From an uncultured Christensenella sp. (GTDB taxonomy: Bacteria; Bacillota; Clostridia; Christensenellales; UBA3700), in assembly GCA_949290515.1 (NCBI GenBank), contig CASERZ010000013.1, forward strand, positions 1 through 37,631: DNA of 37,631 bases, read 5' to 3'. Below the pieces are notes generated by a model, which saw nothing but the letters and a program-made list of their open reading frames with translations, had not been told where the DNA came from and searched no databases. Both the position numbers and the translations under genes were made by a program. Positions within the stretch are counted from its first letter, which is position 1, and each line of letters starts with the position of its first letter. This document shows, piece after piece, positions 16,355 to 24,936 of the stretch.

Positions 16355-17038
16355 ATGAAGTGCAATCAATGCGGAATGGTCTATAGCAATAAAAGCGGTA
16401 TTTGTCCGCGCTGCAAAAGTACAGCCGGCAGTGCTTCTATGAAGAATAAGGGGATGTATAAAACTTTTTTCCATATCGGAAAATACCCCGTAAATATTCT
16501 GCAGTTTTACTTTTTGATTGAAATAAACCTGACTATAGTTTTCCTGCTCATAAATCTTGTCAATTATTTTGTCAGCGGTCTCAATATCTGGTGGAGCGTT
16601 CCCGCTTCGTTCGCTCTGTTCTGCGGTTATCTGTTGCTTTCGCTGGTATCTTCTAACAATAAGACTTTTTTGCCTCGGTTCAGAAGGCTTGCTATCCATA
16701 CGGTAATTACTTGCATACTGTTCCAGGTGTTAGTAACCAAAGGAAAATGGTGCACTGAGTATTTTATGCCCTCCTTTGCCGTATTCTGTTATGCGTTTAT
16801 CTTCATTGCAAGCATTGTCGCAAAAGGTCAACTTTCTCAAAAACTTATGACTGCCAACGTACTGTCCCTTATCGGTATCACTTCTATGATTATGGTAGCT
16901 TGCGGTTATGACGACGGCAATCTTGCCGGACAAGCCTTCGTACTCATCATAGGCATAATTTCTATATTCGTTATTCTCAATACTGTATTTATCGCGGTGC
17001 TTAAACTCAAACACAATATCGGAGGATTGCTCGAATGA
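16355..17038 (+). CDS. Zinc-ribbon polytopic membrane protein of unknown function
   Basis: This 227-aa protein has an N-terminal zinc ribbon (Cys3, Cys6, Cys17 and Cys20 in a CxxC...CxxC arrangement) followed by about six transmembrane segments between residues ~48 and 220. It ends with a short cytoplasmic tail. I do not recognise a characterised family with confidence; it resembles uncharacterised zinc-ribbon DUF proteins of clostridia. GGGG precedes the ATG at 16355. Its stop overlaps the start of the patatin-like gene as ATGA, so the two are translationally coupled, and the promoter carries an operator-like palindrome. A function in membrane lipid homeostasis together with the lipase is inference from coupling only. 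Confidence 0.8.
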   Translation: MKCNQCGMVYSNKSGICPRCKSTAGSASMKNKGMYKTFFHIGKYPVNILQFYFLIEINLTIVFLLINLVNYFVSGLNIWWSVPASFALFCGYLLLSLVSSNNKTFLPRFRRLAIHTVITCILFQVLVTKGKWCTEYFMPSFAVFCYAFIFIASIVAKGQLSQKLMTANVLSLIGITSMIMVACGYDDGNLAGQAFVLIIGIISIFVILNTVFIAVLKLKHNIGGLLE

Positions 17039-18000
17039 CGCCCTACAAAATAGGTCTTGTACTGGGCGGCGGCTTTGCTAAAGGCTCGTATCAAATGGGC
17101 TTTTTAAAAGCTCTTACCCGATATATTCCAGCGGAAAGCATCTCGTGTATTTACGCATCGTCTATCGGTACTATCAACGGATACGCTCTCTCCTGCGGCA
17201 AACTGGGCGAGGCAGAACATCTGTATAAAAATATAGATTTCAAAAACATAGCTAATTTCGTAAAACTCGCATATAAAGACCGTATATTTTCCAAAATGGT
17301 GGATATGATAGCAAAAGAGGGCGACAAAATTTCCATACCCTTGACATTTTCGCTGTGCAGATTCCCTAAACTCGAAAAGCTCTACGTAACATTCTTAGGC
17401 GAAAACTCCAAAGAATGTACGGACGCGCTTAAGGCTTCCATTGCATTCCCTATCGCGACAAAGCCCGCTAAATTTCTCAAAAAGCACTATATCGACGGCG
17501 GCGCGATGGACAATATACCCGTGCGCAAACTTACTGAGGATACGGATTGCAATCTCATTATCGTACTGCACTGCGATACAAGGTATATCCCGCCTCAGGA
17601 GATATACAAAGATGACAAGATAATAATGGATTTGGACGTCTCGGTCGAACTCGCATCTCCTCTCGAAGGCTTTGACATAAGACATAAAACTCTTGTCAAA
17701 ATGTTTGAAGAAGGTGAAAAATACGGGGAAAAAGTATGCGATTACGTCTTCAAAGGTTTCCCCGATATAGAGTTTGACGTGCTGAGAGAACGCGTCAACG
17801 AATTTTTGATATCGGATTATCAGACAAGACGTAAGCGCGCGTCTTTCGACACGTTTTATACTTTCCTCAATCAAGTGTACTACGCACTTTTCGAAGACGA
17901 CGATAAAATATTCGATAAGAATTTTGCAAAACAACTCAAACAAAAAGAGAAAGAAGAAATGCAAAGACTCCTTAACTCTTCGGACGATAACTCCGAATAA
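17035..18000 (+). CDS. Patatin-like phospholipase
   Basis: This is a 321-aa predicted lipid acyl hydrolase of the patatin family. The oxyanion-hole motif is LGGGFAKGSYQMG (about 10-22). The nucleophile-elbow region reads ASSIGTING (about 41-49), a variant of GxSxG with Ala at the first position. The Asp of the dyad lies in DGGAMDNIP (about 155-163). It has no signal peptide or membrane segment, so it is likely cytoplasmic and membrane-associated. The start overlaps the preceding zinc-ribbon gene by 4 bp. The C-terminal 60-70 residues are highly charged. The natural substrate is unknown. It converges on glgP with a shared bidirectional terminator. Confidence 0.9.
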   Translation: MTPYKIGLVLGGGFAKGSYQMGFLKALTRYIPAESISCIYASSIGTINGYALSCGKLGEAEHLYKNIDFKNIANFVKLAYKDRIFSKMVDMIAKEGDKISIPLTFSLCRFPKLEKLYVTFLGENSKECTDALKASIAFPIATKPAKFLKKHYIDGGAMDNIPVRKLTEDTDCNLIIVLHCDTRYIPPQEIYKDDKIIMDLDVSVELASPLEGFDIRHKTLVKMFEEGEKYGEKVCDYVFKGFPDIEFDVLRERVNEFLISDYQTRRKRASFDTFYTFLNQVYYALFEDDDKIFDKNFAKQLKQKEKEEMQRLLNSSDDNSE

Positions 18001-18074
18001 AACCGTTTTCAAAGCGGCCTGCAAATACTTGCAAGCGATTGATACGATTATTTATTACCTATCGTATACAAAGA

Positions 18075-18103
18075 AAAAGCCTTGTCTTCGCGACAAGGCT
18101 TTT
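18075..18103. terminator. Bidirectional terminator between patatin and glgP genes
   Basis: Perfect 12-bp stem AAAAGCCTTGTC-TTCGC-GACAAGGCTTTT with A/T flanks on both sides, between convergent genes. Confidence 0.95.
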
Positions 18104-18129
18104 GCGATATTATTATATTCTGAAATTTA

Positions 18130-20592
18130 TCATTTGGTCAATTTTACTGCCTTTTTTACGGATTTTTCTTTATTCGTCTTTGCCGCTTTGGAATAATCGA
18201 CGGGCTTCATCTTCCATATTCTGTCAGCATATTCCTTTACGCTTCTGTCAGAAGAGAAGAAACCTGCGTTTGCAGTATTGAGCAGGCTCATCTTTGCCCA
18301 CGCGTACTTATCTCTGTAAGCCTTGTCGAGTCTGTCCTGACAATCGCAGTAAGACTGGAAGTCGGCAAGTACCTTGTAGGTATCGCTGGATATGAGACTG
18401 TCTGCAATCTCGCCGTAATTTACGCCTGCAATACCTCCTCTCAAACCGTCGATAACCGCTCTGATGCGAGGATTGTTGTTGTAGTACTCGCGAGGATTGT
18501 AGCCCTTGCGGTTGAGCTCGTTGATTTCGTTTGCAAGCATACCGAATATGAAGATATTGTCCTTGCCTACGTTGTCGTATATCTCTATATTCGCGCCGTC
18601 CATAGTACCTATGGTTACCGCACCGTTTATCATAAACTTCATATTGCCCGTGCCGCTCGCTTCCTTACCCGCGATAGATATTTGCTCGGATACGTCCGAA
18701 GCAGGCATTATCATTTCGGCAAGCGTTACGCGGTAGTTTTCGATATAAACAACCTTGAGTTTGCCGTTGATGTCGGGGTCGTTGTTGATAAGGTCGCCCA
18801 AAGAATGGATAAGTCTTATTATCTGCTTAGCCATATAATAACTGGGCGCAGCCTTTGCTCCGAAAATATAAGTACGGGGCTTGACGTCGAGGTCGGGATT
18901 TTGCTTGAGTCTGTAGTAAAGGTCGAGTATGTGCAAAGCGTTGAGAAGCTGTCTCTTATACTCGTGCAATCTCTTGACCTGTACGTCAAAGATAGAATCG
19001 GGGTCTACCTCGATACCGTTGGCTTCTTTGATGTACTCTGCAAGCCTTACCTTGTTGGCTCTCTTTATTTCCATTATCTTGTCGAGCACCTTTTTGTCAT
19101 CGGCATACTTGACCAAATCCTTGAGCTTGTCGGCGTCTTTAGTGAAGCCGTCGCCTATAAGTTTGGTAATATAGTCGCTGAGAAGAGGATTGGATTGGCA
19201 AAGCCATCTTCTGTAGGTTATGCCGTTGGTTACGTTGGTAAACATTTCGGGATGCATATTGTAATAATCTCTGAACACTTCGTCCTTGAGTATCTGCGAG
19301 TGCAAAGCCGAAACGCCGTTGACGGTATGCGAAGCCGCAAGACAGAGATTTGCCATTTTGACCTGACCGTTAGAAAGAATAGCGTTGTATTCTACCTTGC
19401 GGTAATCGCTGGGATAGAATGCCCACAGCTCGTCGGTAAATCTTCTGTTGATTTCGCATACGATTTGATAAATTCTGGGAAGAAGCTGTCTGAAAAGTCC
19501 CTCAGGCCACTTTTCTAGAGCTTCCGCCATAACCGTGTGGTTGGTATAAGATATGGTACGTTTTACTATATCCCACGCCTTTTCCCACGTATATCCGTAC
19601 TCGTCGAGAAGCAGTCTCATAAGTTCGGGAATACAGAGTGTAGGGTGAGTATCGTTGATGTGTATAGCTACCTTATCGGGCAAAGAGTCGATAGTCTTGT
19701 AGTCCTTAAGATGCTTTTTGAGTATGGATTGTATGGAAGCAGATACGAAGAAATACTGCTGCTTGAGTCTGAGCATCTTGCCTTCCTGATGGTGGTCTGC
19801 GGGATAAAGCACTTTACAGATACTCTCCGCAAGAGCCTTCTGCTCCAAAGACTTGACGTATTCGCCCTCGGCAAAGAGTTTCATATCGAAATCTACGGGA
19901 GCCTTTGCAGTCCAAAGTCTCAACTTGTTTACAGCGGGCACGTCGTAACCGCTGATATTCATATCGTAAGGAATAGCCTCTACGGTATAGCAATTTTTCT
20001 GCTCTACGTAAAGTCTGTCCTCTTGCCATCTCTCCTCTATTCTTCCGCCGAATTTTACGGTAAAGGTATCTTCCATACGGGGAGACAGCCATACGTCGCC
20101 GTTTTCCAGCCATTCGTCGGGAAGTTCTACCTGCCAACCGTTTTCAATCTTCTGTTTAAAAATACCGTAATCGTATCTTATGGAAAAACCGCTGGCTACG
20201 TAATTGAGATTGGTAAGCGATTCCATATAAGCAGCCGCAAGTCTTCCCAGACCTCCGTTGCCTAGACCTGCGTCAGGCTCGATAGCATACATATCCTCAA
20301 TAGTATATCCGAGTTCCTTGCAGATATCGTCGAAATCCTTGGTAAGTCCTAAGTTGAAAAGATGGTTTTTCAAAGACCTGCCGAGCAAAAATTCCATCGA
20401 CATATAATAAACTTGCTTTGCGCCCTGTTCGAGCCTCTTTTGCTTGAAATCCAGACGTTTGTCGGTGAGTATGTCTCTGACTGTCATACATATAGCTCTG
20501 TAAAGCTGAGTTTTGCTTGCATTCTCAACCGTGCGACCGAAGTAGGTCTGACACTTGAGCGCGACCATTTTTTTAAGTTCTTTGTTGTCCAT
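18130..20592 (-). CDS. glgP: Glycogen/maltodextrin phosphorylase
   Basis: This 820-aa GT35 enzyme releases glucose 1-phosphate from non-reducing ends of alpha-1,4-glucans. Evidence includes the opening phosphorylase core with QVYYMSMEFLLGRSL (about 61-75), GLGNGGLGRLAAAYMES (about 111-127) and the pyridoxal-phosphate site within EASGTGNMKFMINGA (about 641-655). The PLP lysine itself lies in that last block. The last ~15 residues are Lys/Ala-rich and extend past the usual C-terminus. GGAGA precedes the ATG at 20592. It follows glgA on the same strand, but a 196-bp spacer with an extended -10 promoter and a leader hairpin suggests its own regulation. Confidence 0.97.
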   Translation of the reverse strand: MDNKELKKMVALKCQTYFGRTVENASKTQLYRAICMTVRDILTDKRLDFKQKRLEQGAKQVYYMSMEFLLGRSLKNHLFNLGLTKDFDDICKELGYTIEDMYAIEPDAGLGNGGLGRLAAAYMESLTNLNYVASGFSIRYDYGIFKQKIENGWQVELPDEWLENGDVWLSPRMEDTFTVKFGGRIEERWQEDRLYVEQKNCYTVEAIPYDMNISGYDVPAVNKLRLWTAKAPVDFDMKLFAEGEYVKSLEQKALAESICKVLYPADHHQEGKMLRLKQQYFFVSASIQSILKKHLKDYKTIDSLPDKVAIHINDTHPTLCIPELMRLLLDEYGYTWEKAWDIVKRTISYTNHTVMAEALEKWPEGLFRQLLPRIYQIVCEINRRFTDELWAFYPSDYRKVEYNAILSNGQVKMANLCLAASHTVNGVSALHSQILKDEVFRDYYNMHPEMFTNVTNGITYRRWLCQSNPLLSDYITKLIGDGFTKDADKLKDLVKYADDKKVLDKIMEIKRANKVRLAEYIKEANGIEVDPDSIFDVQVKRLHEYKRQLLNALHILDLYYRLKQNPDLDVKPRTYIFGAKAAPSYYMAKQIIRLIHSLGDLINNDPDINGKLKVVYIENYRVTLAEMIMPASDVSEQISIAGKEASGTGNMKFMINGAVTIGTMDGANIEIYDNVGKDNIFIFGMLANEINELNRKGYNPREYYNNNPRIRAVIDGLRGGIAGVNYGEIADSLISSDTYKVLADFQSYCDCQDRLDKAYRDKYAWAKMSLLNTANAGFFSSDRSVKEYADRIWKMKPVDYSKAAKTNKEKSVKKAVKLTK

Positions 20593-20633
20593 TTGTTTTC
20601 TCCGTGTAAAATAGTCGATTTTGACGCTGTTTT

Positions 20634-20663
20634 ATCCGCTCCGAAAGACTTATCGAAGCGGAT
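20634..20663 (-). promoter_or_regulatory. Hairpin in the glgP leader
   Basis: ATCCGCT / AGCGGAT forms a 7-bp stem in the glgP 5' leader, extended by an inner CGA/TCG helix. On the minus strand no T run follows, so it is not an ordinary terminator there. It may be a leader structure or protein site. Confidence 0.5.
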
Positions 20664-20683
20664 TTTAAAATTTAGCTATTAAA

Positions 20684-20692
20684 ATTATATCA
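20684..20692 (-). promoter_or_regulatory. Extended -10 promoter for glgP
   Basis: Minus-strand TGA-TATAAT (20684-20692) with a poor -35. The block ATGATATAATTTTA followed by A/T-TAGC is nearly the same as at the glgB promoter (26859-26870 region), hinting at shared control. Confidence 0.55.
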
Positions 20693-20788
20693 TATATTTT
20701 GTTTTTTAGCTATACAAAATCAAACTTTTAACGCTTTTTTTATAATAAATTAATATTTTATAAAAATTTGCGCCGTTTTGTGTAATAT

Positions 20789-22447
20789 TTACAACTCTTT
20801 ATACAGTTCGATATATCTCTTGGATATATTTTCCCAGCTGAAGTCCTGCGTCATAGCGTTGGAAACAATCTTTTTCCAGTCGTCTTTATAATCTCTGTAC
20901 ATACCTACGGCTCTCTCGACTGCGTTGAGCAAATCGTAAGCGTTGTAAGAATAGAAAGTGAAGCCCGTACCCTTGCCCGTAGTATGGTCGTAAGGTATTA
21001 CGGTATCCTTTAGTCCGCCCGTCTCTCTGACTATGGGCAGCGAGCCGTAACGCATTGCTATCATCTGGCTCAAGCCGCAAGGCTCGAATTTGGACGGCAT
21101 AAGGAACATATCGCTCGCGCAGTAAATCTTGCTTGCAAGGTCGCTTGAGAAGGTAATAAGTCCTCTGAGATTTGAGGGATATCTCGTCTGCACGTTGCGG
21201 AGCATCTCTTCGTATTTGTAATCGCCTGTACCAAGTACTACTAGCTGCACGTCCATATCGAGTATGCGCGTAAGTACGGGTTCGAGCAAATCGAGTCCCT
21301 TTTGATGCGTAAGTCTGCCGACCATACCTATCATAGGAATATCTTCGCCCTCAGGAAGGCTCAAGAGTTCTTGCAAAGCGAGTTTGTTTTTGACCTTGTC
21401 TTTAATCGTTGACAAATCGTAGTTTTTGAACGCGTATTTGTCCGTCTTGGGGTCATTGAGCTTGGTGTCTATGCCGTTGATTATTCCCGACAGCTTGTAT
21501 TGTCTGTTGACGAGAATATTGTTCATTCCGTAACCGAAGTAGGAATTGAGGATTTCGTGCGCATAGGTATTGGATACGGTAGTAACCTTGTTGGCTCTCT
21601 CGATTCCGCCTTTCATATAGTTGACGTCGCCCGAATAGTCCACGTATTCTCTTGCCCAGTCGGGAAGTCCGAGCACGTCACCCGTCATATACCCGCTGTA
21701 TCTGCCCTGGAATTCGATATTGTGTATAGTGAATACCGTCTTGATATACTTATAGGTATCGTCACCTCTGTAGAATACGTCGAGGAAAACGGGAATAAGC
21801 GCCGTTTGCCAGTCGTTGGAATGTATTATGTCGGGAACAAAGCCTTCCATAAGCTTTATGCACTCTATAACTGCTTTGGAGAAAAACGCAAATCTTTCGC
21901 CGTCATCGAAGTAACCGTAAAGACCGCTCCTCTTGAAATAAAATTCGTTGTCGATAAAATAATACGTTACGCCGTTATATACAGTCTTGAAAAGTCCGCA
22001 ATACTGGTATCTCCACGAAAGCTGCACGTAGATGTTGCCTATGAATTCAAACTTTTCTCTCTGCTCGCTCTTAATGTCCATATAAAGCGGAAGAATTACT
22101 CTGCAATCGACACCGCTGTCGACAAGTGCCTTGGGAAGCGCGCCCGCTACGTCGGCAAGACCTCCCGTCTTTATGAAAGGCACCGCTTCGCTGGTCGCGA
22201 ATAGTATTTTTTTATTGAAAACACCGCTGTTTTGAATATTGTTTTCAACCATTTTTACGTCTTGTTTTTCCGTCTTAGCCTGTTGAACGCTCTTTTCGGG
22301 TTGCGTCTTAGTAGCGACTGCGCTCTTGACGGCGTCAACTGTCTTTTTTACCGTTTCTTTTTCTTCGGCTTTCACAACACTCTCTAAAATTTTTGCCGAT
22401 TGCGCCTTGGCCGCAGTCTTCTTAACCGTCGTCTTCTTTTCTGCCAT
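20789..22447 (-). CDS. glgA: Glycogen synthase with Lys/Ala-rich N-terminal extension
   Basis: This GT5 glycogen synthase adds ADP-glucose to alpha-1,4-glucan ends. The catalytic part starts near residue 79 with KKILFATSEAVPFIKTGGLADV, split here as KTGGLADV at 93-100, the ADP-glucose-binding motif. The C-terminal domain has FEPCGLSQMIAMRYGS and RETGGLKDTV (about 475-510). The total of 552 aa exceeds the usual ~480 because residues 1-78 are a Lys/Ala/Val/Thr-rich extension of low complexity. The extension is probably real: AGGAGGGT precedes the ATG at 22447, whereas the internal Met at residue 66 has no ribosome site. It is downstream of glgB-glgC-glgD in the same direction. Confidence 0.96.
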   Translation of the reverse strand: MAEKKTTVKKTAAKAQSAKILESVVKAEEKETVKKTVDAVKSAVATKTQPEKSVQQAKTEKQDVKMVENNIQNSGVFNKKILFATSEAVPFIKTGGLADVAGALPKALVDSGVDCRVILPLYMDIKSEQREKFEFIGNIYVQLSWRYQYCGLFKTVYNGVTYYFIDNEFYFKRSGLYGYFDDGERFAFFSKAVIECIKLMEGFVPDIIHSNDWQTALIPVFLDVFYRGDDTYKYIKTVFTIHNIEFQGRYSGYMTGDVLGLPDWAREYVDYSGDVNYMKGGIERANKVTTVSNTYAHEILNSYFGYGMNNILVNRQYKLSGIINGIDTKLNDPKTDKYAFKNYDLSTIKDKVKNKLALQELLSLPEGEDIPMIGMVGRLTHQKGLDLLEPVLTRILDMDVQLVVLGTGDYKYEEMLRNVQTRYPSNLRGLITFSSDLASKIYCASDMFLMPSKFEPCGLSQMIAMRYGSLPIVRETGGLKDTVIPYDHTTGKGTGFTFYSYNAYDLLNAVERAVGMYRDYKDDWKKIVSNAMTQDFSWENISKRYIELYKEL

Positions 22448-22487
22448 AGACCCTCCTTTTATAACTTGTAAAATTCTGTTTTCATTA

Positions 22488-22515
22488 AAGACGTCCCGCG
22501 TGAGCGAAACGTCTT
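22488..22515 (-). other. Intercistronic hairpin between glgD and glgA
   Basis: AAGACGT / ACGTCTT (7 bp) encloses an inner CGC-GTGA-GCG helix in the 77-bp gap. On the minus strand only TTTAAT follows, so it is at most a weak terminator or an RNA-stability or attenuation element separating glgA from glgBCD. Confidence 0.55.
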
Positions 22516-22524
22516 GAGAGATTT

Positions 22525-23637
22525 TTAAACCGTCTTGTTCTTTACTACGACTACGGGGTAATTCTCCGAGCCGCTGAGCGACTTGTCTTCCGTAACAGTA
22601 ACATCTTTGTCCGTGATTGCGTAATTGAGACGCGAGCCTTTCATAATGTGTCCGCCCTCCATTACTATGCTGTCTCGTATAACAACTCCTTCTTCGACTA
22701 TTACGCCACGGAACAAAATGGAGTTTTCCACCTTACCGTTGATTTTGCATCCGTCGGCAATAAGCGAATTTACCACTTTCGCTCCCTCACAGTATCTCGT
22801 AGGCACACTGTCTTTTACCTTTGTAAATACCTTGCCTACGCTGTAAAAGAGGCTGTTGCGGATATCGTTGTCGAGTATCGCCATACTCTCCGTGTAATAA
22901 GACTTGACGTCGTCGATTATCGACGCGTGTCCCTTGACTTTATATGCGAATATCTTCAGCTTGTCGATATTTGCCTGCAAAATATCCTTCTCGAGGTCAA
23001 TTCTGCCTCGCTCGTAATTTTCCGTAATGAGCGACATAAACTGAGTTCTCTTGAAAATGTAGCAGTTGAGACCTATTTCGCATTCCTGATTGCTTGCCGT
23101 ACGCGTAATTCTCATACCCTTGACCATTCCCTTTTTGTCGCTCTCTACAAGCACTCTTTTGGACGTCGTGGGTTTTGCCGTATAGGTAAGCATTGTTATG
23201 TCCGCTTTATTAGCTACGTGCGCAGCATATACCTCGTCAAAGTCAATACTAGCGATTATGTTGCTGTTGGTAACTATTACATATTCGTCATCGGAGTTTC
23301 CGATATAATCCATTATGCCGTACAAAGCTTCGATTTTACCCTTGAATACGTTGTGCGACGTGTTGGACGCGTAGGGAGGAAATACCGCGATACCGCTGTT
23401 TTTTCTGTTGAGGTCCCAGTCCCTACCCATTCGGATATGGTCCATAAGCGATGAATAGTTGCTCCTCGTGATTATGCCTATCGTCGTAATACTGCTGTTG
23501 ACGAGATTGGAAAGCATAAAGTCTATACACCTGTATCTTCCGCAGAAAGGCAGTGACGCCGTGGTACGGTGCAAAGTGAGTTCGTTGAGTTTGGACTCGT
23601 TGTCGCTTGCAAATATAATACTCATTGCGTTGTTCAT
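22525..23637 (-). CDS. glgD: GlgD, non-catalytic glucose-1-phosphate adenylyltransferase subunit
   Basis: This 370-aa protein is homologous to GlgC but lacks its nucleotide-loop consensus. Where GlgC has [11 protein letters not shown], this protein reads SDNESKLNELTLHRTT (about 11-26). It retains the structural CGRYRCIDFMLSN (about 32-44) and a C-terminal left-handed beta-helix region with VVEEGVVIRDS (about 318-328). GlgD is known in Bacillus and clostridia as a regulatory partner of GlgC. GAGGAGGAT gives a strong ribosome site. Its start lies 13 bp after the glgC stop, so the two are co-translated in balanced amounts. Confidence 0.95.
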   Translation of the reverse strand: MNNAMSIIFASDNESKLNELTLHRTTASLPFCGRYRCIDFMLSNLVNSSITTIGIITRSNYSSLMDHIRMGRDWDLNRKNSGIAVFPPYASNTSHNVFKGKIEALYGIMDYIGNSDDEYVIVTNSNIIASIDFDEVYAAHVANKADITMLTYTAKPTTSKRVLVESDKKGMVKGMRITRTASNQECEIGLNCYIFKRTQFMSLITENYERGRIDLEKDILQANIDKLKIFAYKVKGHASIIDDVKSYYTESMAILDNDIRNSLFYSVGKVFTKVKDSVPTRYCEGAKVVNSLIADGCKINGKVENSILFRGVIVEEGVVIRDSIVMEGGHIMKGSRLNYAITDKDVTVTEDKSLSGSENYPVVVVKNKTV

Positions 23638-23650
23638 ATCTCTATCCTCC

Positions 23651-24844
23651 TCAATCTACCATTGCTTTCACGGGCACTACCGTATTGGGCGCAACTTTTG
23701 CATTAGGTCCTACAACCGTAATCTGCCATTGTCCGTCTACCATTCCGTCCTGCCTGTCGCCTACGACTGCGTTTTCGCCTACTACCGCGTTGTTTCCGAC
23801 GATAGCGTATTTGACTACCGCGCCCTTGCATATCTTGGCGTTGGGCATTATGGTGCTGTCTTCTACTACCGCGCCCTCGCATATCTCAACGCCTGTCGAA
23901 AGCACGCTGTCCGATACCTTGCCGTTGATTTTGCAACCTTCTGTGACAAGCGAGTTTCTTATCACTGCCTCGTTGCCGACATAGTGAGGAGGCTCTGCCG
24001 TGTTACGCGCATAAATCTTCCAGCTGCTGTCATCGAGGTTGATACCTCTATTGTCGTTGAGTACGTCCATATTCGCTTCCCAAAGAGAAGATATCGTACC
24101 TACGTCCTTCCAGTAGCCTGAGAATTTATATGCAAACAGCTTTTGTCCGTCCTTAAGCATATTAGGGATTATGTTTTTACCGAAGTCGTTGGACGACGTC
24201 TTGTCGTTTTCGTCTTCGATAAGATATTTCCTGAGCTTTGCCCAGTTGAAAATATAGATACCCATCGAAGCGTTGGTACTCTTGGGTTTCTTGGGCTTTT
24301 CTTCGAATTCGTACACCGAGTTATCCTCGTGCGTATTCATTATTCCGAAACGCGACGCCTCTTCGATAGATACGTTGATTACGGCTATCGTACAGTCCGC
24401 GCCCTTTTCCTTGTGATAAGCAAGCATCTGCGAGTAGTCCATTTTGTATATGTGGTCGCCCGACAGGATAAGTACGTATTCGGGAGAAAACTTGTCCACG
24501 AATTCGATATTCTGATAAATCGCGTTTGCGGTGCCTTTGTACCAGTCGGAGGTTTCGCCCTTCATATAAGGGGGCAATACGAATACGCCGCCGTTGAGTC
24601 TGTCCAAATCCCACGGCTGACCGTTGCCGATATACTGATTGAGGTCAAAGGGCTTGTACTGCGTGAGTACGCCTATCGTATCAATGTTGGAATTGATGCA
24701 GTTGGAAAGCGGAAAATCAATAATTCTGTACTTGCCGCCGAAAGAAACGGCAGGTTTTGCAAGGTCGCGGGTAAGCGAATACAGTCTTGTACCCTGACCG
24801 CCCGCCAAAAGCATTGCGATACATTCTTTTTTGTTTGTGTACAT
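23651..24844 (-). CDS. glgC: Glucose-1-phosphate adenylyltransferase catalytic subunit
   Basis: GlgC makes ADP-glucose from ATP and glucose 1-phosphate, the committed step of bacterial glycogen synthesis. From the chosen ATG it has 397 aa. It shows [14 protein letters not shown] (about 12-25, nucleotide loop), [20 protein letters not shown] (about 30-49), [11 protein letters not shown] (about 126-136) and a C-terminal beta-helix with hexapeptide-like turns (about 300-395). The ATG at 24844 follows AGGAGGGACA; the frame opens further to 24901 but lacks a ribosome site there. The leader just upstream holds repeated GGACA words. It lies between glgB and glgD in one operon. Confidence 0.96.
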   Translation of the reverse strand: MYTNKKECIAMLLAGGQGTRLYSLTRDLAKPAVSFGGKYRIIDFPLSNCINSNIDTIGVLTQYKPFDLNQYIGNGQPWDLDRLNGGVFVLPPYMKGETSDWYKGTANAIYQNIEFVDKFSPEYVLILSGDHIYKMDYSQMLAYHKEKGADCTIAVINVSIEEASRFGIMNTHEDNSVYEFEEKPKKPKSTNASMGIYIFNWAKLRKYLIEDENDKTSSNDFGKNIIPNMLKDGQKLFAYKFSGYWKDVGTISSLWEANMDVLNDNRGINLDDSSWKIYARNTAEPPHYVGNEAVIRNSLVTEGCKINGKVSDSVLSTGVEICEGAVVEDSTIMPNAKICKGAVVKYAIVGNNAVVGENAVVGDRQDGMVDGQWQITVVGPNAKVAPNTVVPVKAMVD

Positions 24845-24936
24845 TGTCCCTCCTGAATGTCCTAATTGTCCTAAAGGAATTTTATTTCTCTTGACGGACA
24901 ATTATGCCTTATCATATATTTTTCACTTTTTCACAG

